From Rhizophagus irregularis (Eukaryota; Glomeromycota; Glomeromycetes; Glomerales; Glomeraceae): a stretch of DNA of 64,000 bases. The position numbers were made by a program, and so were the translations under genes. The notes beneath the pieces are model-generated. The model ran no database searches and was not told where the DNA came from. It saw nothing but the letters and a program-made list of their open reading frames with translations. The stretch spans positions 3,472,001 through 3,536,000 of the forward strand of contig NC_089429.1 of NCBI RefSeq assembly GCF_026210795.1, written 5' to 3'. Shown one piece after another: positions 1-13,139 of the stretch (position 1 is its first letter; every line of letters begins with the position of its first letter).

Positions 1-1240
1 TCTTCGGAATTTGGAAATCCACCCGATCCTAAAAAAAAGAAAAGAATGGTTATTAGTAACTATTCATTAATAATATTAAAAAAAAAAGAAAAAAAAATCA
101 AGATTCGTAATTAGTAGTTACTTACGAATCTTGATTTTCTGTACTTCGGAATTTGGAAATCCACCCGATCCTAAAAAAAAAGAAAAGAACGGTTATTAGT
201 AACCGTTCATTAATAATATTAAAAAAAAAGAAAAAAAATCAAGATTCGTAATTAGTAGTTACTTACGAATCTTGATTTTCCGTACTTCAGAATTCGAAAA
301 TCCACCCGATCCTAAAAAAAAGAAAAGAACGGTTATTAGTAACCGTTCATAATAATAATAATAAAAATAAAAATTAAACCAAGATTCGTACTTACTTACG
401 AATCTTAGTTCCACTTTTTCCAAAGATCGGAAGCCCACCTGAACCTAAAAAAAGAAAAGAACGGTTATTAGTAACTGTTCATTAATAAAATTAAACAAAA
501 CAAAAAAATTAAAACCAAGATTTGTATATACTTACGAATCTTGGTTCTTTTCCGTTCTTTGGAACTCGTGAACCTAAAAAAAGAAAGAACGGTTATTAGT
601 AACTGTTCATTAATAAAATTAAAAAAAAAAACAAAATTAAAACTATGATTCGTATATACTTACGAATTTTTGGTTTTTTTTCGTTCTTCGGAACTCGGAA
701 ACCCCTCCTGAGACGCCGAACCTATAAAAAATAAAAGAAAAAGAACGGTTAGTAATAACCGTTCCAAATATTAAAAAAAGAAAAAAAAAACTAAGATTCA
801 TAGTACGGAATCTTAGTTTTTTTCCGTTCTTCGGAAACTCACCCAAATGGCCGAACCTATAAGAAAAAGAAAAGAACGGTTAGTAACCGTTCATATAATA
901 GGAAAAAAAATAAAATAAAAAATAAACCAAGTTTCGTACTTGTACTTACGAAACTTGGTTCTTTCCGTTCTTCGGAACTCGGAAGCCAACCCGATCCTAA
1001 AATAATAAAGAAAAAAACGGTTATTAGTAACCGTTCGTTAATATTACAAAAAAAAAACAAAAAAAAATTAAACCAAGATTCGTTTACTTACAAATCTTGA
1101 TTCTTTTCCATTCTTCGGAACCAGGAAGCCTGCCCGAAACCTATAAAAAAGAAGGAACAGTTAGTAACCGTTCCGAAATATTAAAAAAAGTAAAAACCAA
1201 GATTCTTAAGAATCTTGGTTCTAAATCCCCTTTCTCTTCC
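1..1240. repeat. Tandem array of ~140-bp units, each with two hairpins
   Basis: About nine degenerate units start near 1, 144, 285, 425, 557, 686, 828, 969 and 1,112. Each begins with a CTTCGGAA-like anchor and carries two inverted repeats. The first is a short one of the type GAACGGTTATTAGTAACCGT(TC); the second is longer, with arms CAAGATTCGT and ACGAATCTTG. A-rich spacers separate them. Both stems are conserved while loops and spacers vary, and some units carry paired changes (for example GAATGGTTA with TAACTATTC in the first unit). No gene is visible. The array continues off the left edge. It may be a satellite or subterminal transposon repeats; which is unknown. Confidence 0.85.
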
Positions 1241-2176
1241 CCCTTTCCCCATTTTTTACCTTAAAGTCCAGTTTCGTGTTAAAGCCGGCGTCCTCCTATA
1301 CGTCCTACAAAAAAAATAATGAAAAGAAACGTTAGTTCGTTTCTTAAATTAACAAAACTTCACTTTCCTGTTTTTTACCCTTTTTTAAACTTTGATATGC
1401 GTAACGTGTGACGTTTAATTAGACTATTCGACCAATGTCTAATCGTAGATCATGGTCGAATTTTTAATTGAATATAGGCCAGCCTTTTTCGACTAGTGAA
1501 ATCAGAAATCGGCTATGCCGAATGTCACCTGATATACAGACGATCGTCAATTATTAGCCAAAATTTAGCCAAAATAAGGACGATTTGCCTTATTTCCGAT
1601 TTGCCTTATTTTGACTAGTGCTAGTTAAGCATTTCCTACCTTCTGAATTTAAGTTTCCATCTAATAGTGCATATATAAGATACTTTTTAGTATAATGAGT
1701 GGTTTGCAGATTAATTATATTAGAATTAATCATTATGTATTTTTTTTGTATATAAACTTTTTAAAAAAAATAATTAATGAACTTTTAGCTAAAATTCTCC
1801 TTTTTTACTAAAACTCAAAAATTGTGCTTTGCAAATTTTTTAGCATCAATTTAATAAGAGCTATAAAAAAATAATCAGACTATCAAATCATATTGAGATA
1901 ATTGCATAGCCTTAATTTTTTAACTTTTTTATTAATTTATTAATCCCAAATAATACTGATATAACTTACATAAGGAGTTGCGTAAAGTTTATATGAAAAA
2001 AAATTTGAACTAGCATGCATAGATCAATTAAAAATTTTATGATGCTACTTATTGGAAATTTATAAATTATATATTTAAAATTATTAAAATTATAATTTAA
2101 ATAATATACAGTACATAACATTTTGATATTTTTAAATTCTGGAATAAATAGATTTAAATGTATAAAATACAATATA
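1241..2176. other. Spacer with a dispersed-repeat end at 1,491-1,620
   Basis: No coding signal. From about 1,490 to 1,620 there is repeat-like sequence ending in CCGATTTGCCTTATTT followed by TGACTAGTG. The same end recurs at 61,945-61,969. The remainder (1,620-2,176) is AT-rich and includes the 3' flank of the aminotransferase gene. Confidence 0.55.
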
Positions 2177-4105
2177 TCAATCACAATACTTTTCTAAAAA
2201 TTCATTATGAAATTTTTGCAATTTTATACAAAATCCATCAAGTAGCTCTTCAGGTGGTAAAAATGTACTTCTGAAGTGCCAAGTGCCATTTTTTTGACCA
2301 AATCCACTACCGGGAACAACACATACACCTGTTGCATCAAGCATAGCTAAACAATAAAATTCATCAGGTTTTTTGCCTGCTTGATGAGCAGCTTCAATTG
2401 CCTTTTGTGGCAAACGAAGTTGAGGGAAAAGATACATTGATCCCTTTTTTTTTAAAAAAAAAAATGTTAATTAGTTTAATTTTATAAAAATAAACTTATA
2501 TCCAATATCTCACCTGAGCATTATTACATGTAACGCCCTCCAATTGATTGAAGCATTCACTTAGTTTCATGCTTCTCCTTCGTAAACTCTCATAAATTTC
2601 ATTCAATTCTTTTTGGTATGATGTATAACTTTTATCACCACGTTTTGGTGGTTGAACCATTAAATCTACCATGATTTGTCCTTGAACATTTGGACAAAGA
2701 CTAACTGATGCCATTTTATAAAGTTCTTCGATGATACGAGAGTCAATATTGGTACATTCATAATATCCCCCTCTCCTTCCACATTCCCCTATCATGCCTT
2801 TGGAAACTGAATGGAAAGAAAATAATTCAAATCGCTCATATTTTTTTCCCATTGATCGAATGACTTTTTTAAAAGAATGGAATGGGCGTTCATCAGGTTG
2901 ATAAATATTTGTTTGATAAACCTCGTCTGCCAATAAAACAATATGTTCATTATGGCAGAAATCTACAATTTCACGCATATTATGTTCAGTCAAACATTGG
3001 CCAGTAGGATTACCAGGATTAATAATAACAAGCGCACGAACATCTAACCCTTTAGAACGTCCCACGGAGAGTGAAGAGGCCAATTGACTCAGATCTAATC
3101 CCCAATCTTCTTCTTCATTTAAATAGTATGGTACAGGCTGCGCGTCATATAGTGCCAAAGTAGCAGTATAAAGAGGATATTGTGGTATTGGTATCATAAT
3201 ACCAACATTAGAATGTGTGATAATAAGTTGAAGCACGGCTTGAACACCTGCAGAAGCGCCCTGAGTAAGAAAGATATCATTTGGATTTGCGGGGTACCCA
3301 TCACGTTCTAAGTAAAAAAAAAATATAAGAATTTCGAAAAAAATCTTCAAATTAAATTGATATTATCAACCTTCGATGAATTTTGCGACATTATTCCTTA
3401 TATAATGAATTCCTTGAGAATGAGAATATGCACCGACACTTCCGATTTCCTTAAGTAATTTTTGTGCGCGTTCAATTGCATCTGTAGGATACAATGCTTC
3501 AACTTGTTCACGATTTTCAGGTAATAAAAGATCAGGATATTCTGTTAAAGAAGCGACCTATTCAAAAAAAAAGGAATAAATATAACACTCTAAATTTAAA
3601 AAAGAAAAAAACATACCTGACGGAAGAAAGTTATGGGTTTTTGCTTTAATTGTTGTGGATTGCCGATATTACAATTAACAACAGCGTCGAAGTCGTAGTT
3701 ATGTGAATTTTCTTTAGATAATTCATCTTTGATTTGTTCAGCACGAATTGCCAATTCACCACGAACAGCGTACTCTACCCTCTTTACATGAGGGTTAATA
3801 CTTTCATAAGTAAGAATTTTCGCTAGGGAATTTAATCCATTAATTAATTACAAGATGGCGTAACGGTTCAGAACATGATAATTTATAATTAAGATAAGCC
3901 TATGATATCTCCGAATAAGGTAGAGCGAGAAAGTCAATTTTAAGATACTGAAAAAAAAACTATAAAACTAACCTGGTGAAGCACTTTGTACATGATTGGA
4001 GACGGACATATTTAACTTTGAAATTTTCAAATAAGTTTGTTGGTAAATTGTCGAGCCTAGGCGGCAAGCAAGAAAAAAAGCTGGTTTATATGTTTTTCGC
4101 ATCAT
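2177..4105 (-). CDS. ALT1: Alanine aminotransferase (PLP-dependent), probably mitochondrial
   Basis: Five exons with consistent phases: 3,973-4,105, 3,617-3,822, 3,371-3,557, 2,514-3,307 and 2,177-2,443, giving 528 residues. The enzyme interconverts alanine and 2-oxoglutarate with pyruvate and glutamate. Family landmarks are visible: NCNIGNPQQLKQKPITFFRQ, then INPGNPTGQCL, the ADEVYQ stretch, the PLP-lysine motif FHSVSKGMIGECGRRGGY, and VVPGSGFGQ in the last exon. The first ~33 residues are basic and hydroxylated with few acids, as in a mitochondrial presequence; an in-frame ATG at MSVSNH could give a cytosolic form. Length fits the family (480-530). The start at 4,105 is the first of two adjacent ATGs. 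The family is certain; the compartment is inferred. Confidence 0.95.
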
Positions 4106-4319
4106 AGAATGATTTGAACATTCGAGGTTACTAATATTAATATTAAGATTAGATTTGATTTTAAATCCGATTTATCCCGTTCCGCGGAGATGATTTTAGG
4201 AATTCCAAATTAGGAAATACGGTTTGATGGCACGTGTATTATTAGATCGATATAAAAACGCGTTTATCCGATTTTATTGATTTTACTCGAACATCTGATT
4301 TTACTCAAACAACTAAAAA

Positions 4320-5743
4320 ATGTCAGAAACAGACCGAACAAACCAAGGAGGGTTTAAGAGAGCCGCTAAAGATTGTTTTAGCGGAACGGTTGGCGGAATC
4401 GTACAAGTGTTTGTCGGTCAGGTAACTTAAATATACTTTTAATTCAACCAGTAGTTTATTCGTTATTTAACAAGTGAGCTGTTCTTATTATTTATTGTCT
4501 AGCCATTTGATACAGTTAAAGTGGTGAGAATTAGTGTGAATATGTTTATTCAGCAAGAATACAAGAAATAAAAATAATTATTATATATTATTTATAGAGA
4601 CTTCAAACACAAGGCGAACCACCAAAATATACTAGCATGCTGGATTGTGTAAGGAAAACCCGAAAAGAAGGATTGACCGCATTTTATAAGGTTTGTAATT
4701 ATCTAATTTTTTGATTTGTTTTGTTAAAATATTCGCATACAGGAATTCTATTACGGGTATATATTTTTCGTCGTCCGCTTATTTTTAGAGAATATATAGG
4801 GAACAACTACCCCATTAGTAGGAGTTGGTGCCTGTGTCTCTATTCAATTTCTAGTTTTCGAATTTATGAAAAGATTCTTTAATGAAAAAAATAAACGCCC
4901 GGGGCAGTTGACATTACCACAACTGTATCAAATTGGAGCAGCGGCTGGAATGGCAGCTTCTTTTGTTTTTTGTAAGTTATATTTGAAATGCTTATCGATT
5001 TATTTGCAAAATTGTAATTTCTTTGAATTCTGTTTTATAGGTCCAGTTGAACATATTCGTACACGTAAGTCTTGAAACGATATTATAGAGCTAAATCGGG
5101 GATTTGCTCTGTTTAAATTTAAATTTAATTATAGATTATGTATCTTGATAATTTTATATATTTAGTGATTGTTTGTTAAATTAGGTCTCCAAATTCAAAC
5201 TCAGATTAAAAAGTATAATGGACCAATTGATTGTATCAAGAAAATTTATTCCTGCCACGGTATTAAAGGAATTTATAAGGGACAGTTAATAACAATGGCA
5301 CGTGAATTTCATGGAGGTGCTTGTTATTTTCTAATATACGAATTTCTTATGCAACGCGCTATGCTAAAAGAAAAGAAATTAAGGAATGAATTACCCGGTT
5401 GGAAAAAATGCTTATATGGAGCTGCATCAGGTTTGTCTTATACGCATTAAAAAATTTTTATTTCTGTTTTCAAATGTAAACTTTAATCTTTTTTTAAGGA
5501 TATGGAATGTGGAGTTCTATTTATCCGATAGATGTTATTAAGAGTAAAATTCAAACTGATTGCTTTTCAAAAGAAAAGCGAAAGTATTCAAGTTCACTTG
5601 ACTGTGCAAAACAGATTTTAGCCAGGGAAGGAATTAAAGGTTTTTTTAAGGGATTTGGAACATGTATGCTACGTGCTGGCCCTGTTAATGCTTCAAGTTT
5701 TGTTGCCTTTGAATTCGCTATGGAATTATTTGAAAAGATTTAA
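4320..5743 (+). CDS. Mitochondrial carrier family protein, YMC1/YMC2-like
   Basis: Seven exons with matching phases (4,320-4,421, 4,503-4,523, 4,598-4,690, 4,800-4,971, 5,041-5,064, 5,185-5,430, 5,499-5,743) give 300 residues. All three carrier repeats are present with their signature motifs PFDTVKVRLQT, PVEHIRTRLQ and PIDVIKSKIQT, each starting a tripartite domain of two membrane helices. This is the full length and plan of an SLC25 carrier of the inner mitochondrial membrane. The overall pattern (GTTTPLVGVGACVSIQF after the first repeat) resembles the yeast YMC1/YMC2 and carnitine/ornithine carrier branch. The exact substrate cannot be read from sequence. Two exons are only 21 and 24 nt, so automated models may drop them and lose half of a signature motif. 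Confidence 0.93.
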
Positions 5744-6063
5744 AGAAAAAAAGAAAGAACAAAATAGAATTCAATATTTTTTTTATTACAACATTTATTT
5801 AATTTTACTGACAATTTAAATAATTAAATAAAAATATTAGAATCAATTTGACTGATATATATTATATATAAAATATGCTCCCCCAGCGGACTCATTAATT
5901 CAATTAGAATTAAAATAATCTATTATACTTTAAAGTTGTACTAACTATTAAACTTGAATTGATATTACTTATATTGTACATTATAAATTAATTTTTAGAT
6001 TGCGTATTGCAATCTCTATAACTGATAATATTATTTTACTATATCATAATTTAATGATAAACA

Positions 6064-7935
6064 TTAAAACTAAAAAACAAAAATAAATATTATTAGAAAA
6101 TAAATAAGAAAATTAATAAGAAAATTTAATAATAAAAAATTTTCTTACCCTAATTTGATAACTTCCTGCTTTAGTCATATACCTTACCCATTTGACACTT
6201 GTGTAATTACTTTTTTCGAATACTTTCAAAAATCTTACCAATAATCCGGAAGAAGTGAACATTAAAACTTGGAAATCCATTGATATCGGTGGTCGCGACC
6301 ATGCTTTCTTAACAGTCATAGAAGAAAGTTCAGCTTCGCCAGACAATGTTGCCTCGGATTGTCCTTGAAATCGCGGTAACCTACATAAAAAAAAATTTTT
6401 TTTTTTTATAATGTAAATAAATAAATAGACTTGAATTATCGTATTCATAATTATTTAGATACATTACTTCCACACAATAGAATTCTCAGCTGGGACATAT
6501 CTCGCTCTACCAGCAGTAACGCGTATATTAATACTGGCAGTGTTAAGTGGCGTGGGTATCCTTATCACCACATTATTAGCAATTAACTTCGGAGAAAAAT
6601 TGGCTTTTACAGTAACACGATATTCAACTCGAGATTTACCAATTTCATTAACCACCGGGTGAACACGAAATGGAAGATTGACATTTTCTGTAGTACGATA
6701 TCTTTATAAATAAAATGATTAAAATAGCATTCGAGGAATTTTGAAGATAAGAAAAACGGTTATTCGGTTCAAACCTCATTAATTCAAATTCACCATCTGG
6801 AGGAACAAAACTTATAGTTCGATCGGAATCGAATTTTCCTAACTTAACACATTGATGAAATTGGCAGTCATCAATCTCAACAGCATTAGTTCTTCTCTGA
6901 GATCTGTTGAATAATTTAATTTTAAGTAAGTCTCTAAATGAATCTATTTTAAGATACAAAAAAATTCACATACAATCCTCTATGCGATGTGTCTTTTTCT
7001 AATAACAACTTATCATTAAGTCCAAATTTACATTCTGGAGTACCAGAAAGGTATGCTCTCATCATAATTTGCCCAGACACGTCCGCTCTTAATGTTGTAC
7101 CTATTTTATCAAAGACAAGTATTTATTACCTTATAAAGCACTAAATGTTAAAAAACAGAACATTAAAGATACTAACCTTTAGTACTCATTAACAAATTTA
7201 CGGATTCAATTACATCTATAAAGGCTTCATTCTTTCTGTATTTAATATCTGATCTGCGCCACGAAGTAGCCCCAGTTGCTTGGATGGTGATCTTTGAAGA
7301 ATCCTCTTTCTATTATTGAAAATAATCAATATTTTACCTAAATTTATCTACAATATTGGAGATAACATACCACAGCGCGTTGAGATTTGACGCCTTCGGT
7401 GGTTATATACATTTTGAGCGTTTCTGTTTCGCTATTTTGAGGATACCCAAAATCGAGGACCTCTAATAAAAGTTAAAGCATTATCAATTTTATGACATTA
7501 TTCCTATTCCAAATTTGCGCGAGTATTTACCATCTAACAGCTCATATATTAATACAAAATTATTCTTAACGGCTTCCTCGTCAAATTTTCCAAAATAAGC
7601 CTTTCCAATATTAACCAGCCGATAACAAAACTCAAACACTAAGGCAGCGTTAGCATTACATTTTGTAACGGCCACAATGTAAAGGTTATCATGACGAACA
7701 TGAAAAAATGATGTAGACCCAAGTGTAATGATTGGTGAGCGAACATCTGTATTGGAAATTACTTGAATTCTAAAAATGTCCGCCACAGAACGCCTAGATA
7801 GAATGTTCGCGTTTTATGAGTTTCTATTAATGTTAATCTAAAACAGAAACTTCATACTCACTTCAAATCTTGACGGTACAAACGCGAGATGAGCACTTCT
7901 CCTTTCTGATTATAAATAAAGAATGCACTTATCAT
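6064..7935 (-). CDS. AP-2 clathrin adaptor complex, mu subunit
   Basis: Nine exons; eight were phased by eye: 7,862-7,935, 7,531-7,793, 7,371-7,462, 7,177-7,309, 6,974-7,100, 6,775-6,903, 6,468-6,701 and 6,149-6,380. The last is a proposed two-codon exon at 6,064-6,069 after a TTTTTTAG acceptor; without it the frame would read on to 6,113. Product about 429 residues, family length ~435. The longin-like N-terminal half shows [14 protein letters not shown] and [11 protein letters not shown]; the C-terminal mu-homology domain shows [25 protein letters not shown] and [10 protein letters not shown]. It recruits cargo with tyrosine-based signals during clathrin-mediated endocytosis at the plasma membrane. 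The match is to AP-2 mu rather than AP-1 mu. Confidence 0.93.
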
Positions 7936-8570
7936 CGTTGTCAGATACGAACCTAATTCGAGAGCAAATCAATTGATAAGTTTGTCGATCCTCTTTCCTA
8001 TTGGATGGATACACAGTCAATCTAATAAAATTTTAGTCGCAGCTTATCGTACAAGTATTACAGTAAAAAATAGAAAACAAAGTTGGAACATGATAGATTT
8101 AGATTTACTATCTTCCTTCAAACCAAAATCTAAAAGACCAAAATTACAGTTGATCCGTTCATTCTTATTGACGGAATAAACGAGCACGACGGTAAAAGAA
8201 GTCTAAAAAAGTTGCTTTAGGATTATAGGATGTTTAGAGTTTGTTTAAGGTTGTTTCTGATTCTAGTTAAAAAAGACTAGGTTTTTATCAAACGTAAAAA
8301 AAAAATACGCTTTCACTCGAACGCCCGAAAATTTTAAAATGAATCTTTTAAGTGATCGATTACAAACTACTATGAAGACCGGGAAACCACTAAAAAAGAC
8401 TATAAAGGGAATTAATTTTTAATGGATCGCCTAGCAAACTTGCATCTATTATTTGTAATTTTTTGTTTTGTCAAACATATTAGATGATTTAATATAGTCT
8501 AAAGAACATTTAAGGCTGCGCCAAAAGAACAATAAATAATATCTAAAAATCTAAAAATCTTGTATATTCA
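7936..8570. other. Intergenic spacer between AP-2 mu and SEC15
   Basis: A 68-codon frame at 7,973-8,179 on the + strand has no recognisable product and I do not call it. The interval holds the promoter side of the AP-2 mu gene and the 3' flank of SEC15. Nothing else is seen. Confidence 0.5.
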
Positions 8571-11500
8571 TCACGTCGAACTTCTCAAAGATCGTACAAC
8601 ACTTTCCATTGCTCGTTTTTTAACTCTCTCTTCAGGTTGCATTGCCAATAACGGTTGATCCTGCCATCTATTAAAACAATGTGTTTCTTTAACATGATGC
8701 TTATTAATATATAATTTTTTTGTAATATAATTTTTTGGACGAACTTACTTATCAAACAAATTAATAACATCTGTAGGCTTAAGTAATGAATATTTTCTAT
8801 TTCTTGTAGAAGGATCCAAGTATTCTTCAACATTATCGGATTGTAGAAGAGTTACAATCTAAAAAAGCGGTAACATAATATACAATTAGTGACTTGTTAA
8901 TTGCTTATTAATGTAATTATATCATAATTTATGATTACAAATACCTGTCTCAATTCTAAAAATGCATCCGCGATATTTGGGTCTTCAAGTTTACGTGCAA
9001 AATGTTCAAGGAACGTAACATCAACTTCAAGATTTGCAACACCATTCGCATTAATCTTTTTAACGCTAGGACTTAGAATTAAATTCTATAAAAGGTATAG
9101 AGTACAACTTTAAAATAAATCTTTTCGATAAACTTTAAGTAATAGTTAAATAAAGCATACACATAAAGAAGAAGCCAAATGACTTAAAGCATTAAAGTAA
9201 ATGAAAATCTTGATTGACATCGGAAGATTGTACAAAGTTGAACTAATGACAGCCGTAAGGTAGTTAGCCATATCTGTGTTTTAAAGTAAAAATTTCATTA
9301 AATGATTTCAAATAACACTATTAATAATAAAATAACAAACCGTGAAGGAAAAAACTTGGATGAGCCTGAACAGAATTCGGCACCCTAAATAATTACACAA
9401 TTAAAGTATATGATAGATTCAAGATTTCAAGATGTGAAATAAAAGACTTACCAATCATAATCTGCTAATTCTAAGAAATCATCAATTTTTGAATTGACTA
9501 GTTCAAAAATACGCTTCTCCGCTTTTTTACTAGTCTCACGAAATTCTTCAGCAGCTTTTAACTTGATTTGGCCTCCACGATGAGATGATCTAAAAAAAAT
9601 AATATTTGTCATGGTAGTTTGCAATTTTTTTTTTACAGAAGTGGAATAAGGTGAATAATATACCTTTTTGATTTTAGTAATTTTTCTAATTCCCCACAGG
9701 CATCATGAAAATATTCGAGATTAATGATAATTTGTACAATCTGTGACATATTTTGACTTTCTAATTTACTCGTTAGAACACCATTAACATGTTCTATTAA
9801 CAAATTATCTAACGTCTTTTAAAAGCGAAATATATTTATTATAAGCGGATAATTCAAAAAATTTCCTAACTATAATATTAAACCAACCTGTTTTGCAATA
9901 TCGTCTACTGTACTAAATTGTCGTGAATCACCTTCTGCAAATGTATAGTATTGATCCACAAATTTTTTAATGTCCAAGCAACATGAAGGATATGCTTGCG
10001 AAAAAGGAAGTGTTCTTGGATATCTATAGAATATTCATACGAAAAGTAAAATTTTTCCTTAAATATATTTCTGATTCTGAAAAATCAAGTATCAACAATT
10101 TTTTACATATGGACTAATTCGGCTCCAAGAATTTCAGTACCACCCAATCAAAAACTGAAATTGGCCAGGCTGCGTATAGAAATATTTATAATTGATTCCT
10201 AACATACCCTTGACTAATACGATGATCCTCTTTAAACCAACAAGCATCAACAACTGCCTCATACTCTGCTGGACTACTAATAGGCATTGGCATGTAATCA
10301 TCATACAGGAGTGTCTACAATATATAACTTTCTTTAAAAATCAACATAATATCAAAGAAATAAAAAATCAACTTATTTTACCTGAAGAAAATCTTCCAAA
10401 AATCTTTGTTTCAACATATCAGAGTATCTTTGAAAAACAGTTAATATCAAATCTGTAAATGCGTGAACATTATATCCGTAATCCTAAGAAAAAAATACAT
10501 ATATATATTATCTATGACAAAACTTTGATAGAAAAAAAGTATGTAAATTTAATTACCTCCAAAGTTTGAATGAAGGTAAATAAAGAAAATTTAATCTGTA
10601 AAAATAAATTTGGATCATGACATTCATCAAGACTTTCAGTAATAATTTTAACGACTTTAGCAATTACTGAATCCCATAAGTTATCAACCTCTGTTTGAGA
10701 TCGAAAATTTTGTGTAGAGTGTACAATCACATATTCTACAACAAAAAACCCTACAATGTCTTGGAGGAAAGCTTCGAAACCCTTCTCATTACCTTCCCTC
10801 AATGTGAATGATTGTGATAGAACCAAATTTGCTTGGGACTTGAAAGAAAAAAAAAAAATTATTATAATCATTATTATATGTGTATTAAATTCACATGAAG
10901 TTAATTCACATGAAATTAATTACCCTTCTATCTTCCTCATAATTTGATTTAAATTCATTTCGTTTTCCTAGTTCTTCGTAAATATGCAAACATTGATATA
11001 ATGGTTTGAAATCAATATGTACATGATCATTATTTACGATGTTAACTATATAATAAAAAAGAATGTAGTGTACTTGTAAAATGAGGAAATAAGGGAAAAT
11101 GAAAATGATGAATGATATAACGTACATTCATTTTCTTCGTTCATCACCATCTCGATTGGCGAACTAACCGGAACTGAACGTAAATCGGGATTTTTAGCAA
11201 CCTTAAGTTTCCATCGTTCTTGACGTAACTTCATTTGTTCCATCGCTATTTTGCCAACTTCTCCGGACACTTGCCGAACTCTTTACATAACAAAGAACTT
11301 GGTCAATAATTAACTCATTGTCCGTATCTAATTAATAACTTAATTTGGATACGTTTACAGCAATAGATATTATAATCACATACTTAAATAACCATTCTTT
11401 CATTTCTTTTGTTACAGCATTCTTGACATCATGCTGCATAACGGGAATAGATTCCTCTAAAATAAATTACATATTATCCCAAATTCAAAATCGTAAATAA

Positions 11501-12330
11501 ACTTTAAAAAAAGAAGATATAACATACGCAAATGTTTGGCGAATTCATATTGTATAGCTTTACGCAAATGAACAGTCTGTAACTCTTCCAATGTCTGAAA
11601 TAATAACACTTTAATGTCTTCACTAACAAGTCATAAAATTAAACCAACGGAATATCTACCCTTAAAGCCGAATAATATTTTCTCTCTTCTACTAAATGAT
11701 TTACACGATTTGCCATGTCAAGCACATGTAAACATAATTGCAATGTTTCAACAGCTTCATCAATATTTTTTTGGATTCTTCGTGTTTGTATAAGTTCTTT
11801 TTTCTAGTAGAAGGAGAAAAGTTCATTAAAAATGGTAATCAATGTAGTTTTAAAATGAAAATAATGTAACTACCTTTGATGCAACTTTTTTACCAGATTT
11901 TTGTACATCATAATTTAAATCAATTATTTTATTTTTTAAATTGACAGTTCCTTGTCTAACTTTCAATAATTGATCCACAGATTGTATAAATTCCTACCAA
12001 TGATAAGTTCATTTATTTACTTATTTATTGTATTTATTGTAAAAATGTTTAACAAAATACGGGAGATAACCTCAAATTAGATATATCCAAAGATGTCTAT
12101 AGATATTGAATTAATTCAAGCCATACCTGATAATTACTATTACACATTCTCTCAATTTCTCCTTCTTTCTTCCTAACAAACATTGCCAGTTGTTCAAGAA
12201 AAGCTTCTTGTCTATCAGTATCATAAATAGTTTTTATGATAGGACCGAGCTGTTCAAGGTTCTCATTTTCAACATTCAATTCCGCCGAGAATACAAGATT
12301 CTGAAGCTGTTGTTGGTCGTTAGCCGACAT
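8571..12330 (-). CDS. SEC15: Exocyst complex subunit Sec15 (EXOC6-like)
   Basis: A gene of roughly 17-18 exons. The first three exons were phased (12,127-12,330, 11,874-11,993, 11,660-11,803). The N-terminal region is helical and coiled-coil-like, with VDQLLKVRQGTVNLKNKI, LIQTRRIQKNIDEAVETL and LVEERKYYSALRTLEELQ, the classic Sec15 N-terminal pattern. The middle contains LYQCLHIYEELGKRNEFKSN and the C-terminal half LLYDDYMPMPI. The last exon ends in a basic helix before TGA at 8,571. Sec15 binds Sec4/Rab11-type GTPases and tethers secretory vesicles at sites of polarised growth. The start at MSANDQ (12,330) is the first ATG in frame; the upstream codon that could extend it is TTG. Middle exon limits were not all checked. 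Confidence 0.88.
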
Positions 12331-13139
12331 TCTGTAAAACGTTCTTCGCAATAATCTTTTTATTTCAACCGATCAGAAAATTACATTTTAGTTTTCAGCT
12401 GAAAAATGTGACAGGTTACGCCAAATATTACTCAATGTATGGGCAGAATTATAAATGATCGGCGCTGAATATTTCTAATGCCACTCTGTCAGATCTCGCG
12501 TTTTGCTGTCCGTCGTCAAATATGCTGCAATTTTTTCTGAGTGCCTTGATGCTTTGAAATAACTGATTTGTTATTAACGATATTAAATCAGTGCCAACTA
12601 AAGGTAATAAATAGATTTTTATTCAATGCATGGAATAATTTCAAATGGAGCAAATTTAATGTTTGTACATATATGCAAGTGTGATGTGGAAAAATCAAAA
12701 CATACGTGTCTACTAGTGAATTTTCTTCTGAGATTTTTTAATGTAATTTTAATTGTTTCTCTGTCTTTAACCGTTAAGCTACATATTTTACACAATGTAT
12801 CAAAAGAATATTATCGGACAATCAGAGAAGGGATTCCTATTTTAAATGTTTAAAGAAAATGAAATTATGGGATCAGACTCCAAACAAATCATTAAATTTA
12901 AATTCCAAAATCAAAGTTTTTGATTGTAATAGAAAAAAATCAATCGGTTAAGTTTGGCACTGAAAATTGAGTCATATGCTTTTATAACTGCTTCTGATCA
13001 CTTATTTAATAAGATTCCACGCCGATGTATCGAAGGAAGATTAATGAGATCTTTAATGCATTAGTGTATTAAGGCAACGTTCTTGGTAAAGCAGACACAA
13101 TATAAAACAGTGACCTTTTATATAAATTATTCGTATAAT
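12331..13139. other. Intergenic spacer upstream of SEC15
   Basis: AT-rich with no convincing gene. A 75-codon + strand frame at 12,626-12,853 has no splice context or recognisable content. The interval likely holds the SEC15 promoter and the 3' flank of the next minus-strand gene. Confidence 0.5.

Noticed and set aside
1-1240. CRISPR-like array
   Set aside because: The units are ~140 bp with internal hairpins and degenerate spacers that are similar to one another, in a eukaryotic genome; not direct repeats with unique spacers.
7973-8179. Small + strand gene upstream of AP-2 mu
   Set aside because: No start context, introns or recognisable product; it lies in the likely promoter region.
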